NCBI RefSeq assembly: GCF_000235365.1
Contig: NC_016454.1
Location: forward strand, 372,001-436,000
Reading direction: 5' to 3'
Length of the DNA: 64,000 nt
DNA from: Eremothecium cymbalariae DBVPG#7215
Lineage: Eukaryota > Ascomycota > Saccharomycetes > Saccharomycetales > Saccharomycetaceae
Below are positions 37,972 to 48,113 of this stretch, piece by piece; position 1 is the first letter of the stretch, and every line of letters starts with the position of its first letter. Below the pieces are notes generated by a model. The model was given only the letters and a program-made list of their open reading frames with translations, did not search any database and was not told the origin of the DNA. Made by a program: the position numbers and the translations under genes.

Positions 37972-40488
37972 TTATTCATTTAAAGTTGAGTTAGGTTCAC
38001 CTTGTAGCTGAACTTCATCGTTCCAACCCATTCTCTTATTTAATCTCTCATACTTTAATCTATCCTTATCGCTAACCGACGGTTTGATTTTTCTAAGAGC
38101 TAATTGGAAGTCCTTCATAGTTACAACAACGTCTTCCGAGACTCCAACCGATAAATCCTCAAACTCTCTATCCAAATTGTTCTCTAACACAGAACCAATT
38201 TCATCAGATTTAAAGAAGTTTCTCTTTAATGCTAAAACAGAACTTTCTCTAACTAAAGATGCTAAATCTGCACCAGAGAAATTTCTACAACGCTCATCGC
38301 TCACAATAACACTTAAATCAATATTAGGCGCTAACGGTGTGCCATTGGATCTGATCAGTGTTTTTAAGATATCATGCTTTTCTGTGAGATCTGGAAGCTC
38401 TATGAATAGCGTCTTATCCAGTCTTCCAGGACGTAACATTGCTGGATCGATTATATCTGGCCTGTTAGTTGCCGCAATAACAAATATACCCCTTCTATCA
38501 TTCAATCCATCCAATTCAGTCAGTAATGTGTTAACAACCCGCGAAGATGACTCTGATAGAGATGTGTCTCTCCTAGGTACCAGAGCATCTAGCTCATCAA
38601 AAAATATAACGCAAGGAACAGATGCACGTGCCCTGGTGAAAACTTGTCTGATGGCTCTTTCAGATTCACCAACATATTTGTTTAATAGTTCAGGACCTTT
38701 GATCGAAATAAAGTTTGCGCGTGATTCATTGGCTACTGCTTTGGCAATCAAAGTCTTACCACAACCCGGAGGTCCCCATAGTAGCACACCTGCCGGAGCG
38801 GAGATACCAACTTTCTCGTACAACTCTGGTCTTTTTATGGGTTGGACAATAGCCATGTTCAACTCCATACGGATCTTTGTAAGAGCACCGACATTAGTCC
38901 ATGTTACATCAGGGACAGTAGCAAACCCTTCTCGCTTGGCCGTGGGCTGAATTGTTGGTAATGCCTTCAAAAAATCTTCATATTTAATTGTTAAAGTTTC
39001 CAATTGTTCTGCATTCAAAGGATCTGGGAAATTATTTAAGAAATGCTGCACTATGGATAGTGGTAGAGGGTCAATGAGATTTGCAGTATTTTTTAAGGCA
39101 TCTTGTTCAATATCACCATCTATCTCCATCTCTTTGGCATCTGAATTCCCACCTGATATCGCAAATGTTCGAAAAATTCTCTTAATAGCACAGGTACCTG
39201 CTGCCGTCACCAAAGCTTTCAAGTCTGCACCAACAAACCCTGGGGTAAGTTTTGATAATTTTACAAAATCAATCTGACCATTAATTTTTAAGTTTGAAGT
39301 CATTTTTTTAAGTATATGCATCCTTGAAGCTTCATTAGGAACATTCAAACATATTTCTCTATCAAATCTTCCAGCACGTCTCAATGCAGCATCCAAAGAA
39401 TCTGGTCTATTAGTCGCGCCAATAACAATAACAGGTTTACCATCTGTTTTATCAAATGAAAGTTCATCCATAGAAGTTAACAATTGTGCGACAATTCTCC
39501 TCTCCATCTCTCTTTGGGCACCTCCATCTCTCTTGGGTGCAATTGCGTCAATTTCATCAAAAAAGACGAGACATGGAGCCAAAGATTTAGCTTCATCAAA
39601 CAAATCACGGATTTTCTTTTCACTTTCTCCAGACATCCCGCTTACCACAGAGGGTGCGGAAATGGAAATAAAAGGCACTTGAAGTTCACCAGCCAACGCA
39701 TTTGCGATAGATGTTTTACCACATCCAGGGGGGCCATGAAATAGCACGCCACGAGGTGGCTCAATACCAGTTGATGCATATATTTCTGGATGTAAAATGG
39801 GTAACCCAATTAATTCCATTAATTGAGCAACCACATCATCCATTCCACCCAATGACGACAAGTCTGTTTGCGGTGGAGATCTATCCTCTCGAACCTTTTG
39901 CCTTTTAACTTTGCTACCACCATCCTTGGTTGAGCGTCTCTTAATCATAGATTGTTTGTTCGTGGAATCCGATGAACCATTGATTTCCTCTGTGGTCTTC
40001 GCCGTTGGCGGCGACACCGGCGTAATTTTCCATTGGCTGGTAATGTTCTTGTTCATTTCATTTGTATCCTGAACGATCATCATATTCTGCTTTTCTACAT
40101 CAATGAGTTCAGATTCTCCAGATTCTCCAGATTCTTCGAGATCACCAATTTCATCATATTCTTCCTTAATGATTTGTTTTAATACACGATCAACAGTTTT
40201 CTCTAATATAACCTTCTTCACCCTTTGTAACGATAAATCCCGAGTTTGAACATAGCCCAAAACCTCGCCAAACTGAAGATCACGAGCTAAACAAATCTCA
40301 GGAAATTCATTTTTCAATTCATCTACCAAATCATCCTGATTTTCATCTTCTATCCCAACTGTTTTAACTCTAGAACGTTGTCTTTCCAATGATTTTTCAT
40401 CTACGAGACGATATATCAACTCCATTATCTTGTTATCAAGTGACTGGGTTAAAGAACCCTTCTTCCCACTTGATCTAGCCTTAACCAT
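37972..40488 (-). CDS. RIX7: Rix7, AAA ATPase of 60S biogenesis
   Basis: 838 residues (S. cerevisiae 837). Nuclear tandem AAA ATPase (NVL family) that strips Nsa1 from pre-60S particles. The N-domain begins VKARSSGKKGSLTQSLDNKIMELIYRL, then acidic linkers and an SKVKRQKVRED nuclear-localisation region. Two complete AAA modules have Walker A GPPGCGKT in both and Walker B FFDEIDAIAPK and FFDELDALVPR, each with an ATNRPD sensor segment. The ATG at 40488 is used because the 13-codon extension begins with TTG. A perfect PAC element lies 61 bp upstream. Confidence 0.96.
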   Translation of the reverse strand: MVKARSSGKKGSLTQSLDNKIMELIYRLVDEKSLERQRSRVKTVGIEDENQDDLVDELKNEFPEICLARDLQFGEVLGYVQTRDLSLQRVKKVILEKTVDRVLKQIIKEEYDEIGDLEESGESGESELIDVEKQNMMIVQDTNEMNKNITSQWKITPVSPPTAKTTEEINGSSDSTNKQSMIKRRSTKDGGSKVKRQKVREDRSPPQTDLSSLGGMDDVVAQLMELIGLPILHPEIYASTGIEPPRGVLFHGPPGCGKTSIANALAGELQVPFISISAPSVVSGMSGESEKKIRDLFDEAKSLAPCLVFFDEIDAIAPKRDGGAQREMERRIVAQLLTSMDELSFDKTDGKPVIVIGATNRPDSLDAALRRAGRFDREICLNVPNEASRMHILKKMTSNLKINGQIDFVKLSKLTPGFVGADLKALVTAAGTCAIKRIFRTFAISGGNSDAKEMEIDGDIEQDALKNTANLIDPLPLSIVQHFLNNFPDPLNAEQLETLTIKYEDFLKALPTIQPTAKREGFATVPDVTWTNVGALTKIRMELNMAIVQPIKRPELYEKVGISAPAGVLLWGPPGCGKTLIAKAVANESRANFISIKGPELLNKYVGESERAIRQVFTRARASVPCVIFFDELDALVPRRDTSLSESSSRVVNTLLTELDGLNDRRGIFVIAATNRPDIIDPAMLRPGRLDKTLFIELPDLTEKHDILKTLIRSNGTPLAPNIDLSVIVSDERCRNFSGADLASLVRESSVLALKRNFFKSDEIGSVLENNLDREFEDLSVGVSEDVVVTMKDFQLALRKIKPSVSDKDRLKYERLNKRMGWNDEVQLQGEPNSTLNE

Positions 40489-40834
40489 TGGGCTAAATAT
40501 GGATTCGTTACAACAGCTACAACTCAAAGAACAGTATTTTGTTGTCTTGCGATGAGATGCTTGAAATAAAGTGATGGGTGCCCTATGAATTGGAAAGTTT
40601 GAAAATATTTAGCTTTTAGATATATCGCTGCGTACGTTAATCATTAAAACGTCTTGACGTGCAACGGCAAAAGGATCCAAAGCTGCTAAGAAAGCTGGAC
40701 CGTTGTGGTATCAGTTGCTGTAGTTGGTTGTGAGATTGGAAGTTTGCATACTTTTTAACGTTTGGTTTACACACGTTCCCATAGACAGTTTGTTTTATTG
40801 TTAAGGCTTTAAAGGTGCTCCGCAAATACTAGAG
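40489..40834. other. Divergent promoter RIX7/IRC19
   Basis: Carries the PAC element listed next and an RRPE-like TGAAAATATTT near 40,600-40,610. Nothing else recognised. Confidence 0.75.
40549..40558. promoter_or_regulatory. PAC element
   Basis: GCGATGAGAT is an exact PAC sequence, 61 bp upstream of the RIX7 ATG, consistent with RiBi co-regulation with NSR1. Confidence 0.85.
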
Positions 40835-41443
40835 ATGATAAAAGTAGGGCCGTTAATCACCACGCCTAAAGCCATAATGACCAAGGATTTCACATTGATT
40901 ATTAATAAATCTCCCTATACGCTTCCTACTGACTTTCAAAAATACTCAAGAAGCGGAAAATTGAGGGTACTGTATCGACGTTTTATAAGATTAAGACCTT
41001 TTATCTCGCGACGTGCTATGATTAGAGGAAGCTATACTAATTATATTCGACATAAATTCCATGAAAATTATGAGTTAAAACGAGATATAGTGCTAAAATC
41101 AAGTGGGGGTAAGAGAATGCATGATTTAAGTGATATCGAGATGGGTTGTCGAACGTTAACATTTGTGCAAAAGGCGGTGTCACATGTCGATGGGGAAGGC
41201 GAAGACGGGATACATGGAGCATTGGCTCACGATAATTTAATATGCAAGAGGATTTTAAAGAACTTGTTGACAATCGAGTTTCATCGCGAGCGTTTAGAGT
41301 TTAGAAATGCCGTCGCTTATCGATATTTACGGTTGACATTTGAATACTTAGATCCTACATATAGGAACCTCAAATATGCATCATTAAGACATGCAGATAC
41401 ATCTATTATACATTTAAATGAATTATTGGGAACTAGGTTATAA
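40835..41443 (+). CDS. IRC19: Irc19-like protein (Rrg4)
   Basis: 202 residues (S. cerevisiae YLL033W 230). S. cerevisiae IRC19/RRG4 is linked to sporulation, recombination foci and respiratory growth; its molecular role is unknown. Family matches include PKAIMTKDFTLIINKSPYTLP, YRRFIRLRPFIS, RHKFHENYELKRDIV and the C-terminus TSIIHLNELLGTRL. The in-frame ATG at 40877 is an alternative start. Its stop overlaps the stop of the convergent KH-protein gene. Confidence 0.87.
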   Translation: MIKVGPLITTPKAIMTKDFTLIINKSPYTLPTDFQKYSRSGKLRVLYRRFIRLRPFISRRAMIRGSYTNYIRHKFHENYELKRDIVLKSSGGKRMHDLSDIEMGCRTLTFVQKAVSHVDGEGEDGIHGALAHDNLICKRILKNLLTIEFHRERLEFRNAVAYRYLRLTFEYLDPTYRNLKYASLRHADTSIIHLNELLGTRL

Positions 41444-43594
41444 AGTGGCATACCCGTAGGCATGTTGTTGGATATAGACGTTTGGATGTTGCGTATGCTT
41501 TTTGTTTTCTATGTTTTGAGGATAAGGTTGCTTTGGCGGCTCCACTATCCATGAATTGATAAAAGATTTGTCCATTATTGTAACGTTAATCTTTTTTAAA
41601 TAATCACGTAGGATATCCAATGCATATGAGATAGATTTGTTGCCTTCTTTGTATGTAAACCGAATTAGACGATCAGTAGTTGTCACTATGATATTCATGG
41701 CAAGAAATGGAACAATAATTGAGTTCGAAAAACCTATGATATCTATTATAGGTGATGTGATAATTACCTCCAATTCTGCTCCAAAGGACTCAGATAATTT
41801 TCTGGCTGCAATAGTGGCCTGATTATCGTTCCCTCTTATTTCTAATAAGAAGCCCTCCTTTGGCTCTTGGAATGGGAACAACACATAAGTAGAAGTACGT
41901 CTTTCGATTGTACCAATGTTATCCACGAGGGATAGCTTGTCCTTTTCATTGTGATTTAACAGATATCTGTACTGGCCAGGAGTCAATTTTAATTGTACAT
42001 TTGGCTGCATTTCGCTGTACTCCTGAGCTAGCTGATTTAACTCTTCCTTGGCAGGAATAATTTCATTACGATTTTTCGACGGACACCTAATGACAACGTT
42101 GTCATATCTAATATGAGCGAGCTTATTTTGAGGAAGCAGGAAACTGTTGGAAAACTGTATGAAGACATTATGCTTTCTCATAATAGTTTGGATTACAGAA
42201 CCTCCGGTGCCTATCACAGGCCTGTGATAAGCTTCAGGAATGAAAAATGACTTTTCAGATGGCAATTCATCAGAGACCAGCTTCTGACCTGCAATCGCAT
42301 TTTTGATATCGTTGGCAAACATAGTGAGGATCATGTTACCATGGCCGTTTTGTAAATCTAAGTTGATTGTGACATCGGTTGTGTCCATAATACGCGAAAT
42401 TTTGCCGTTTTTCTTACCTGAAATAAAATCCTTATACGATGGGTCCAATTCCACAAAGTACTTCACCTGTAACGGAGTGCTCTGCATGTTTTTAGAAACC
42501 CAGTCTAGCACCTTTTCGAGCTTTTGTTGGTCGCCTACAAGAACAAAATTCCAGCGATTGTTCTCCACAAGTAGAGTTATGTTGTATTTTAGACATAAAT
42601 CTAGTAAAAGCTCTGGTATTGGTTTTTCAATCGAGTTGTATTCCCCATCGTGAAATATTAATTGCAATTCTAAAACATCAGATAAAATCTCCATGGTAAA
42701 TTCCTTCTTAACCAGCTCTAGTAGATGAGTTGATGACGACTGAAACTCAACCTCCTCCTTGGAAGGATTTAGATAGATGAATGTTTGATACTTCATCATC
42801 AAGTGAGTCAACTCCGTAGAATAGTTGGACGAAATATACTTTAGTTTTACCTGCGACACATTCTGAAGCTTCGAATAGTACAACTCCCCATCAATGGAAC
42901 TTATCATGGAATTCAAGATCTCTTTCGCCTGAAGTACCAAAGAATGCACAGACCCAGATAAAAATATCTGCGGTTTTATCGCTGCCGCTGCAACACTGGT
43001 ATTCGAAAGATTAGGCAAAAACACCTTTGTTTGGAAACTTGTCGAGATATTTTTCAAATTCAATGACTGCACACCGGCAATCATTGGAATAAAAGACAAA
43101 GACTGCAAGTCCACAAACTCCACAACATTCCCCTCATGCAGCTGCAACAGCACCGTCAATTGAACATGCGCAGTATTCAACGAATTCTTCTCCCCTATCA
43201 AATACCCATAATACATCGGCTTTTGTTCACTAGCCTTGATCGGATAGATCTTCGTCTTCGACAACACAAAGTCAACCCCACAAAGCTCCTCAGAACGAAA
43301 CAACTCCGTCAATTCCTCACTCAACACATCCGTCAACGGCGTATTAACAGGAATACAAATCCCAGATATAGAAACCAACGTTCCTTCATCAATCTGATCC
43401 TTCTTCAACAAATAATGGTATTCAATAATATTCTCCTTAATAATCTCCCGTTTCGCCAAATACTGCTCCGCAGATGGAAGCCTAAAGATGCCATCCCCAG
43501 CCTCATCAAACTTCTTCCAATTATTTTGTGTATAAAAAATCGACCGCACCGGCTTCCTAAATACCTTCGTTCTTAACGGAATGTATTGGTCCAT
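41438..43594 (-). CDS. YLL032C: KH-domain protein, YLL032C ortholog
   Basis: 718 residues (S. cerevisiae about 825). The protein is uncharacterised. A KH domain is visible near residues 448-485 (FIPEAYHRPVIGTGGSVIQTIMRKHNVFIQF, with GTGG in place of the usual GxxG loop), and the surrounding sequence looks like repeated degenerate KH folds. RNA binding is therefore an inference. Position beside IRC19 matches S. cerevisiae. The last 6 bp overlap the IRC19 3' end on the opposite strand. Confidence 0.87.
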   Translation of the reverse strand: MDQYIPLRTKVFRKPVRSIFYTQNNWKKFDEAGDGIFRLPSAEQYLAKREIIKENIIEYHYLLKKDQIDEGTLVSISGICIPVNTPLTDVLSEELTELFRSEELCGVDFVLSKTKIYPIKASEQKPMYYGYLIGEKNSLNTAHVQLTVLLQLHEGNVVEFVDLQSLSFIPMIAGVQSLNLKNISTSFQTKVFLPNLSNTSVAAAAIKPQIFLSGSVHSLVLQAKEILNSMISSIDGELYYSKLQNVSQVKLKYISSNYSTELTHLMMKYQTFIYLNPSKEEVEFQSSSTHLLELVKKEFTMEILSDVLELQLIFHDGEYNSIEKPIPELLLDLCLKYNITLLVENNRWNFVLVGDQQKLEKVLDWVSKNMQSTPLQVKYFVELDPSYKDFISGKKNGKISRIMDTTDVTINLDLQNGHGNMILTMFANDIKNAIAGQKLVSDELPSEKSFFIPEAYHRPVIGTGGSVIQTIMRKHNVFIQFSNSFLLPQNKLAHIRYDNVVIRCPSKNRNEIIPAKEELNQLAQEYSEMQPNVQLKLTPGQYRYLLNHNEKDKLSLVDNIGTIERRTSTYVLFPFQEPKEGFLLEIRGNDNQATIAARKLSESFGAELEVIITSPIIDIIGFSNSIIVPFLAMNIIVTTTDRLIRFTYKEGNKSISYALDILRDYLKKINVTIMDKSFINSWIVEPPKQPYPQNIENKKHTQHPNVYIQQHAYGYATL

Positions 43595-44130
43595 ATCGTT
43601 TATCTTACAGCAATCCTCCTTATATCTCTACTCAATACTCAATATATCCCGATATATAACCGCTCAACAGCTCCAACACCCTATATTCCCACGAGTTATT
43701 CCTAATGATAACCTTGTGTTTTTGTTTTATCGTTTTTGTTTTCGGAAAGCCCGCGGCGGTTACCTTGTTGATTTTATTTAAACCAAGATCTAATAGAACA
43801 ACAGGGAGTTTGGCGAAATGGAGGTGATCCATCGTTGCAGGCTGTTATCAGAGCATCGGAAGTTTGGAGTAGAGGTAGTGGCATGTGGGTGATAGGAGTT
43901 GACAGTTATTAAAGGTGGGAATTGCGGCGAGACCAGATTTATGATATGGAAAATCCAGACACCGCAGCTATCGTGAGGTTTTGCAATGTTTTAATTGGTG
44001 TTTTAAGCCTTTAATCATAGAAGAGGTGAAAGAATAAGGAAGTTTGACGGGAAAGAAGGTGGATATAGCTGAGACAAGAGCGTTATCGGCGCCGTCAGTT
44101 GGTATTTAAGGGTATTATATAATAGTGAAT
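43595..44130. other. Divergent promoter KH-protein gene/SNF6
   Basis: No gene. A TTTTCGGAAAG at 43,739 resembles the centromere CDEIII core but lacks the flanking consensus and an AT-rich CDEII. Confidence 0.65.
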
Positions 44131-45090
44131 ATGGCGAAGAGAGGTAGGAAGCCGTTGAACAGGGGCTGGAGGTTGCTGCAGCAGAATGGGCATCATGGAC
44201 AAGGCCAGCATGGGACGGGTATGCACAGCCAGCAGGGGTCTGTACAGCAGAAGTTAGAGAAGCACAAGTCGCAGAGGCTGAATCCCGAGCAGATAGGGAC
44301 GTCAGTTCATGATGAGAGTGATACTATATCGTTTCGGAACCATTTGCTGGCGAATTATATTTTGACGGCGGAGTGGATGGATGTGTTGACGACGCAGGCG
44401 GTGCCTGTTAGTAGGATCAGGAAACCCAGGATATATTCTGAGGAGACGAGGGTTGAGGCGATGAGACAGCAGCTTAGTGGGTGTTTGGAAGAGGTGGAGC
44501 AGCTGGAGCGGCGTCTGGAGAGTCACGCCAAGCAGGGGCTGTTTGGTGAACCGACACCTTTTCGCCAGTGTTGGAAGGAGCTTTCAAGGAACCCGTTTGA
44601 CAAAGAGGTGCTAGACCGAGTCCAGGAGAAATATGAGAAGCATTTTGGGTTAACAATAAGGCCAGACACTACGGTGATATATCGCAATAGATTTAGCTAT
44701 GCCGCTCATCTGGTGGGGAATAAAGCACCCGATAATTATTGGACCGAGCTGTATCCGCAATTAAAAGAACGTGAGCTACAGCTGCAGCGAGAACAACTAA
44801 AAAGAGAACGTCTTGAAAAGGAGCGTATCAAGATGGAAGAAGAGATGCTTAAAAAGCAGTTAGAGGAGGAGGAGGAACTTAAACGGAAGGAGCAGGAGGA
44901 ACGCGAACGACAGCTGCAGTTGCAAATACAAAGCGATGCTGCAGTGCAACAGGCAACGGAACAACAAGAACAAGATGTTAACCCTGCAGGCAACCAGCTT
45001 CTGGACTCCATGTTTAATGACATAAATACAGAGCCGTTTAACACTGGCTTTGATGACGCCTTTGGCGGTTTAGATAGCGCATTCTTTTAA
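44131..45090 (+). CDS. SNF6: Snf6, SWI/SNF chromatin-remodelling subunit
   Basis: 319 residues (S. cerevisiae 332). A basic N-terminus (MAKRGRKPLNRG) is followed by a Gln/His/Gly-rich stretch and the family block VHDESDTISFRNHLLANYIL. A long charged coiled coil lies at about residues 210-270 (ERELQLQREQLKRERLEKER). The acidic aromatic C-terminus NTGFDDAFGGLDSAFF matches the end of S. cerevisiae Snf6. ATG at 44131 is used; the two-codon GTG extension is not. In S. cerevisiae SNF6 (YHL025W) lies near RIM101; here four YLL-type genes intervene, an ancestral interleaved order. Confidence 0.9.
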   Translation: MAKRGRKPLNRGWRLLQQNGHHGQGQHGTGMHSQQGSVQQKLEKHKSQRLNPEQIGTSVHDESDTISFRNHLLANYILTAEWMDVLTTQAVPVSRIRKPRIYSEETRVEAMRQQLSGCLEEVEQLERRLESHAKQGLFGEPTPFRQCWKELSRNPFDKEVLDRVQEKYEKHFGLTIRPDTTVIYRNRFSYAAHLVGNKAPDNYWTELYPQLKERELQLQREQLKRERLEKERIKMEEEMLKKQLEEEEELKRKEQEERERQLQLQIQSDAAVQQATEQQEQDVNPAGNQLLDSMFNDINTEPFNTGFDDAFGGLDSAFF

Positions 45091-45310
45091 GAGCGTGTGC
45101 GATTCTTATGTAATTTTGTCACATAAAACCTGCTAGGAAAAGAATTGGGCGTAATCTTAATTCAACATAGATAAATCATTACACACCACAATCAAAACGC
45201 AAACAAGGTCTGCCACAAACGTCAGCACCTGTATAGTACTGAGACAAGACGTCACGCAACGTCAAGCGAACGACTTCATCGTGCCTAATATTTATTCTAG
45301 ATTTGCACTG

Positions 45311-45937
45311 ATGACTCAAGAGGAAGGTATCTGGGTGGTCGGCTACGGCTCGCTAATATACAAGCCTCCACCACACTCCACCTACTGTATCCCTGGCTTA
45401 ATATATGGCTTCAAGAGGCGATTCTGGCAGAGCAGTTCTGATCATCGTGGCACCGTTGAGTCTCCTGGAAGAGTCGCAACTCTGGTACCGGATCCCAAGA
45501 GCAAGGTACTTGCTGTCTCCTACTACATCCCGCCAGATTTCGTCCCACAGGTCACAGAATATCTCAATGTGAGAGAGCAAGATGGTTACAAAGCTTGCAC
45601 TGTGCTAACACACTTACACCCCCCACAAGACCTCCCTCTACTCGCTCAAGAGCGCCTAGACAAGCTGCCGATTGACGTCTCTACAGGTAAACATACTGTC
45701 GAATCAGTTGTGTACATTGGTACTGAAGATAATGGCTCATACATCGGCCCCGAGCCTATAATTGATACTGCACGTGTCATTGCCACCAATGTCGGTCCCA
45801 GTGGTTCCAACTATGATTACTTGAAGCTGCTCCATGACGCATTAAACCGCATGGCCGCCGCCATGCGTTGCAAACTATCAGATATTGAAGACACCTACCT
45901 TGACAACTTATTCGAAGCAGTGCAGCTCACGACATAA
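45311..45937 (+). CDS. GCG1: Gcg1, gamma-glutamyl cyclotransferase (ChaC type)
   Basis: 208 residues (S. cerevisiae 232). ChaC-family enzyme cleaving glutathione to 5-oxoproline and Cys-Gly in the cytosol. The substrate loop motif WVVGYGSLIYKPP (YGSL) is at the N-terminus, followed by GFKRRFWQSSSDHRG, GRVATLVP and YLNVREQDGY, in which the Glu serves as catalytic acid in this family. The C-terminal GPSGSNYDYLKLL is conserved. The ATG at 45311 gives an N-terminus like the S. cerevisiae protein; the GTG-initiated extension is rejected. Confidence 0.93.
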   Translation: MTQEEGIWVVGYGSLIYKPPPHSTYCIPGLIYGFKRRFWQSSSDHRGTVESPGRVATLVPDPKSKVLAVSYYIPPDFVPQVTEYLNVREQDGYKACTVLTHLHPPQDLPLLAQERLDKLPIDVSTGKHTVESVVYIGTEDNGSYIGPEPIIDTARVIATNVGPSGSNYDYLKLLHDALNRMAAAMRCKLSDIEDTYLDNLFEAVQLTT

Positions 45938-46441
45938 ACACCCCCGCTGGGCCTGCTATCCCCCCTCAATGATCTCATTAGCTCCCCAACATACTGCCTA
46001 CGTCCCGTGCAGTCACCAGCAGCAGGCCAACCCAAAGCCCGTTTCGCACACCATCACGCACACATGCGAACACAGACAACTGACTAAATAAGCAAAATAA
46101 AAACATCATACAGACCAATTGGCCCACTGCCATTGACATTGGATTGCGTATGACGTTGGCATTGGCACCTCCGTGTGTATTAGTATGGTATGTATCATTA
46201 TTTACGTTGTGAGTATCACTGTTGTGGCAATGGGCACCGAAGGGGCCACCACCACATATCTGATTGCTTGCTCAATGGTGGATCTCCGTAACATTTAATA
46301 AAGGAGGGTTGTGTGTTAAATCAGTATATTCAAACAACGTTCCATCCCTTTTTAGATCCAAAAAGGCATAGGAGTAGCAGTGATCCAAGTATCACTCTTT
46401 AGATTAGTCAAGAAGGCACAAGTGTCAAATTTGTTACAGCA
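45938..46441 (+). other. Spacer GCG1-GDI1
   Basis: GCG1 3' flank and GDI1 promoter, with GTTGGCATTG-like short direct repeats around 46,120-46,165. No gene recognised. Confidence 0.6.
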
Positions 46442-47782
46442 ATGGACGAAGATTACGACGTTATTGTTCTAGGTACAGGGCTTACCGAATGTATATTGTC
46501 TGGGTTACTCTCTGTTGAGGGTAAGAAGGTTTTGCATATTGATAGGCAGGACCATTATGGTGGAGAATCAGCATCGGTAACCCTTTCTCAGCTTTATGGT
46601 AAGTTCAAGCAGAATCCATTGTCAAAGGAGGAAATTGAGGGTAGGTTTGGTCGGGACCGTGATTGGAACGTAGACTTGATACCCAAGTTCTTGATGGCGA
46701 ATGGGGAATTGACGAACATTCTTGTGCACACGGATGTGACGAGGTATGTGGAGTTCAAGCAGGTGAGTGGGTCTTATGTGTATAACAAGGGTAAGGTTTA
46801 CAAGGTTCCAGCAAATGAGATGGAAGCAATTTCATCGCCATTTATGGGCATATTTGAGAAGAGGAGGATGAAGAAGTTTCTTGAATGGATTGGAGATTAT
46901 AAGGAAGACGACATAAAGACCCATCAGGGGTTGGATTTGGACAACAACACGATGGATGAGGTGTACTACAAGTTTGGTTTGGGGAGTAGCACGAAGGATT
47001 TCATTGGCCATGCCATGGCGTTGTGGACCAATGATGACTACCTTCAGCAACCAGCAAGACCGACTTTTGAGAGAATTGTCTTGTATGTGCAGAGTGTAGC
47101 CCGCTACGGCAAGTCTCCGTATCTCTACCCGTTATATGGTTTAGGTGAGCTCCCTCAAGGCTTTACTAGATTGTCTGCTGTCTTTGGTGGCACCTACATG
47201 TTGAACACACCTGTTGAAAAGGTGATGTATACGGAGGATGGCAAATTCCAAGGTATTCTAACTAAAGAAGGAACTGCCAGAGCGCCAGTGGTCATTGCGG
47301 ATCCAACTTACTTTCCAGAGAAGTGCCAATCGACAGGACAAAAAGTGATCAGAGCCATTTGTATTTTGGATCACCCCGTGGCAAATACTTCGAATGCAGA
47401 CTCGTGTCAAATAATCATCTCGCAATCTCAAGTGGGCAGAAAGAACGACATCTACATTGCCGTGGTATCCGACACTCATCACGTAGCCTCCAAGGGCCAT
47501 TACTTGGCTATCGTATCAACCATAATCGAGACGGACAAACCTCATATTGAACTAGAGCCTGCCTTCAAGATTCTTGGCAACATTGAGGAACGTTTTATGG
47601 GTATTGCTGAGATTTTCGAACCTAAAGAAGACGGCTCAAAAGACAACATCTATTTGTCCAAGTCTTACGATGCTTCCTCACATTTTGAGTCCATGACAGA
47701 TGATGTCAAGGACATCTACTTCAGGGTTACCGGACACCCATTAGTCTTGAAGAAAAGAGAAACGGTTGAATCCGAGCAGTGA
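46442..47782 (+). CDS. GDI1: Gdi1, Rab GDP-dissociation inhibitor
   Basis: 446 residues (S. cerevisiae 451). Extracts GDP-bound, prenylated Rab GTPases such as Sec4 and Ypt1 from membranes and recycles them. The N-terminus has the Rossmann-like YDVIVLGTGLTECILSGLLS followed by HIDRQDHYGGESASV (GDI sequence-conserved region 1). Also present are YVQSVARYGKSPYLYPLYGLGELPQGFTRLSA and ESMTDDVKDIYFRVTG. Essential in S. cerevisiae. Full-length with no oddities. Confidence 0.97.
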   Translation: MDEDYDVIVLGTGLTECILSGLLSVEGKKVLHIDRQDHYGGESASVTLSQLYGKFKQNPLSKEEIEGRFGRDRDWNVDLIPKFLMANGELTNILVHTDVTRYVEFKQVSGSYVYNKGKVYKVPANEMEAISSPFMGIFEKRRMKKFLEWIGDYKEDDIKTHQGLDLDNNTMDEVYYKFGLGSSTKDFIGHAMALWTNDDYLQQPARPTFERIVLYVQSVARYGKSPYLYPLYGLGELPQGFTRLSAVFGGTYMLNTPVEKVMYTEDGKFQGILTKEGTARAPVVIADPTYFPEKCQSTGQKVIRAICILDHPVANTSNADSCQIIISQSQVGRKNDIYIAVVSDTHHVASKGHYLAIVSTIIETDKPHIELEPAFKILGNIEERFMGIAEIFEPKEDGSKDNIYLSKSYDASSHFESMTDDVKDIYFRVTGHPLVLKKRETVESEQ

Positions 47783-48113
47783 TCCCCCACCCACACCACT
47801 TCCCCCTGCCACCTTGTCCCGTTGATATCTCCTACAACCTATGTGTGAATTTCCTACTTTATTCGTTGATCGTTTTTAAACTATAACTTATAACTAGCAC
47901 ATATTTTTTTATCATAATTCAAAGCCCAGTACACACTAATTGCTCTGCCTCAGCTGTATAGGCACTGCAATGCCTTCCACTGCAGCTAAATCTTTCACCT
48001 GTAGGTTAGACTAATTGGCTTACTGCCAAAAAACCCGTGAAAAAAAACTTGAGCTTTTGGATTAAGACAAGCACCAACTTCAACAACCTAAAGAGACACA
48101 AAGCAAACAAATA
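47783..48113 (+). other. Spacer GDI1-LSM2
   Basis: GDI1 3' flank and LSM2 promoter; AT-rich, no further feature seen. Confidence 0.6.

Noticed and set aside
43739..43748. Centromere CDEIII-like core
   Set aside because: Only the central TTTTCGGAAA matches; no CDEI or AT-rich CDEII at the right distance.
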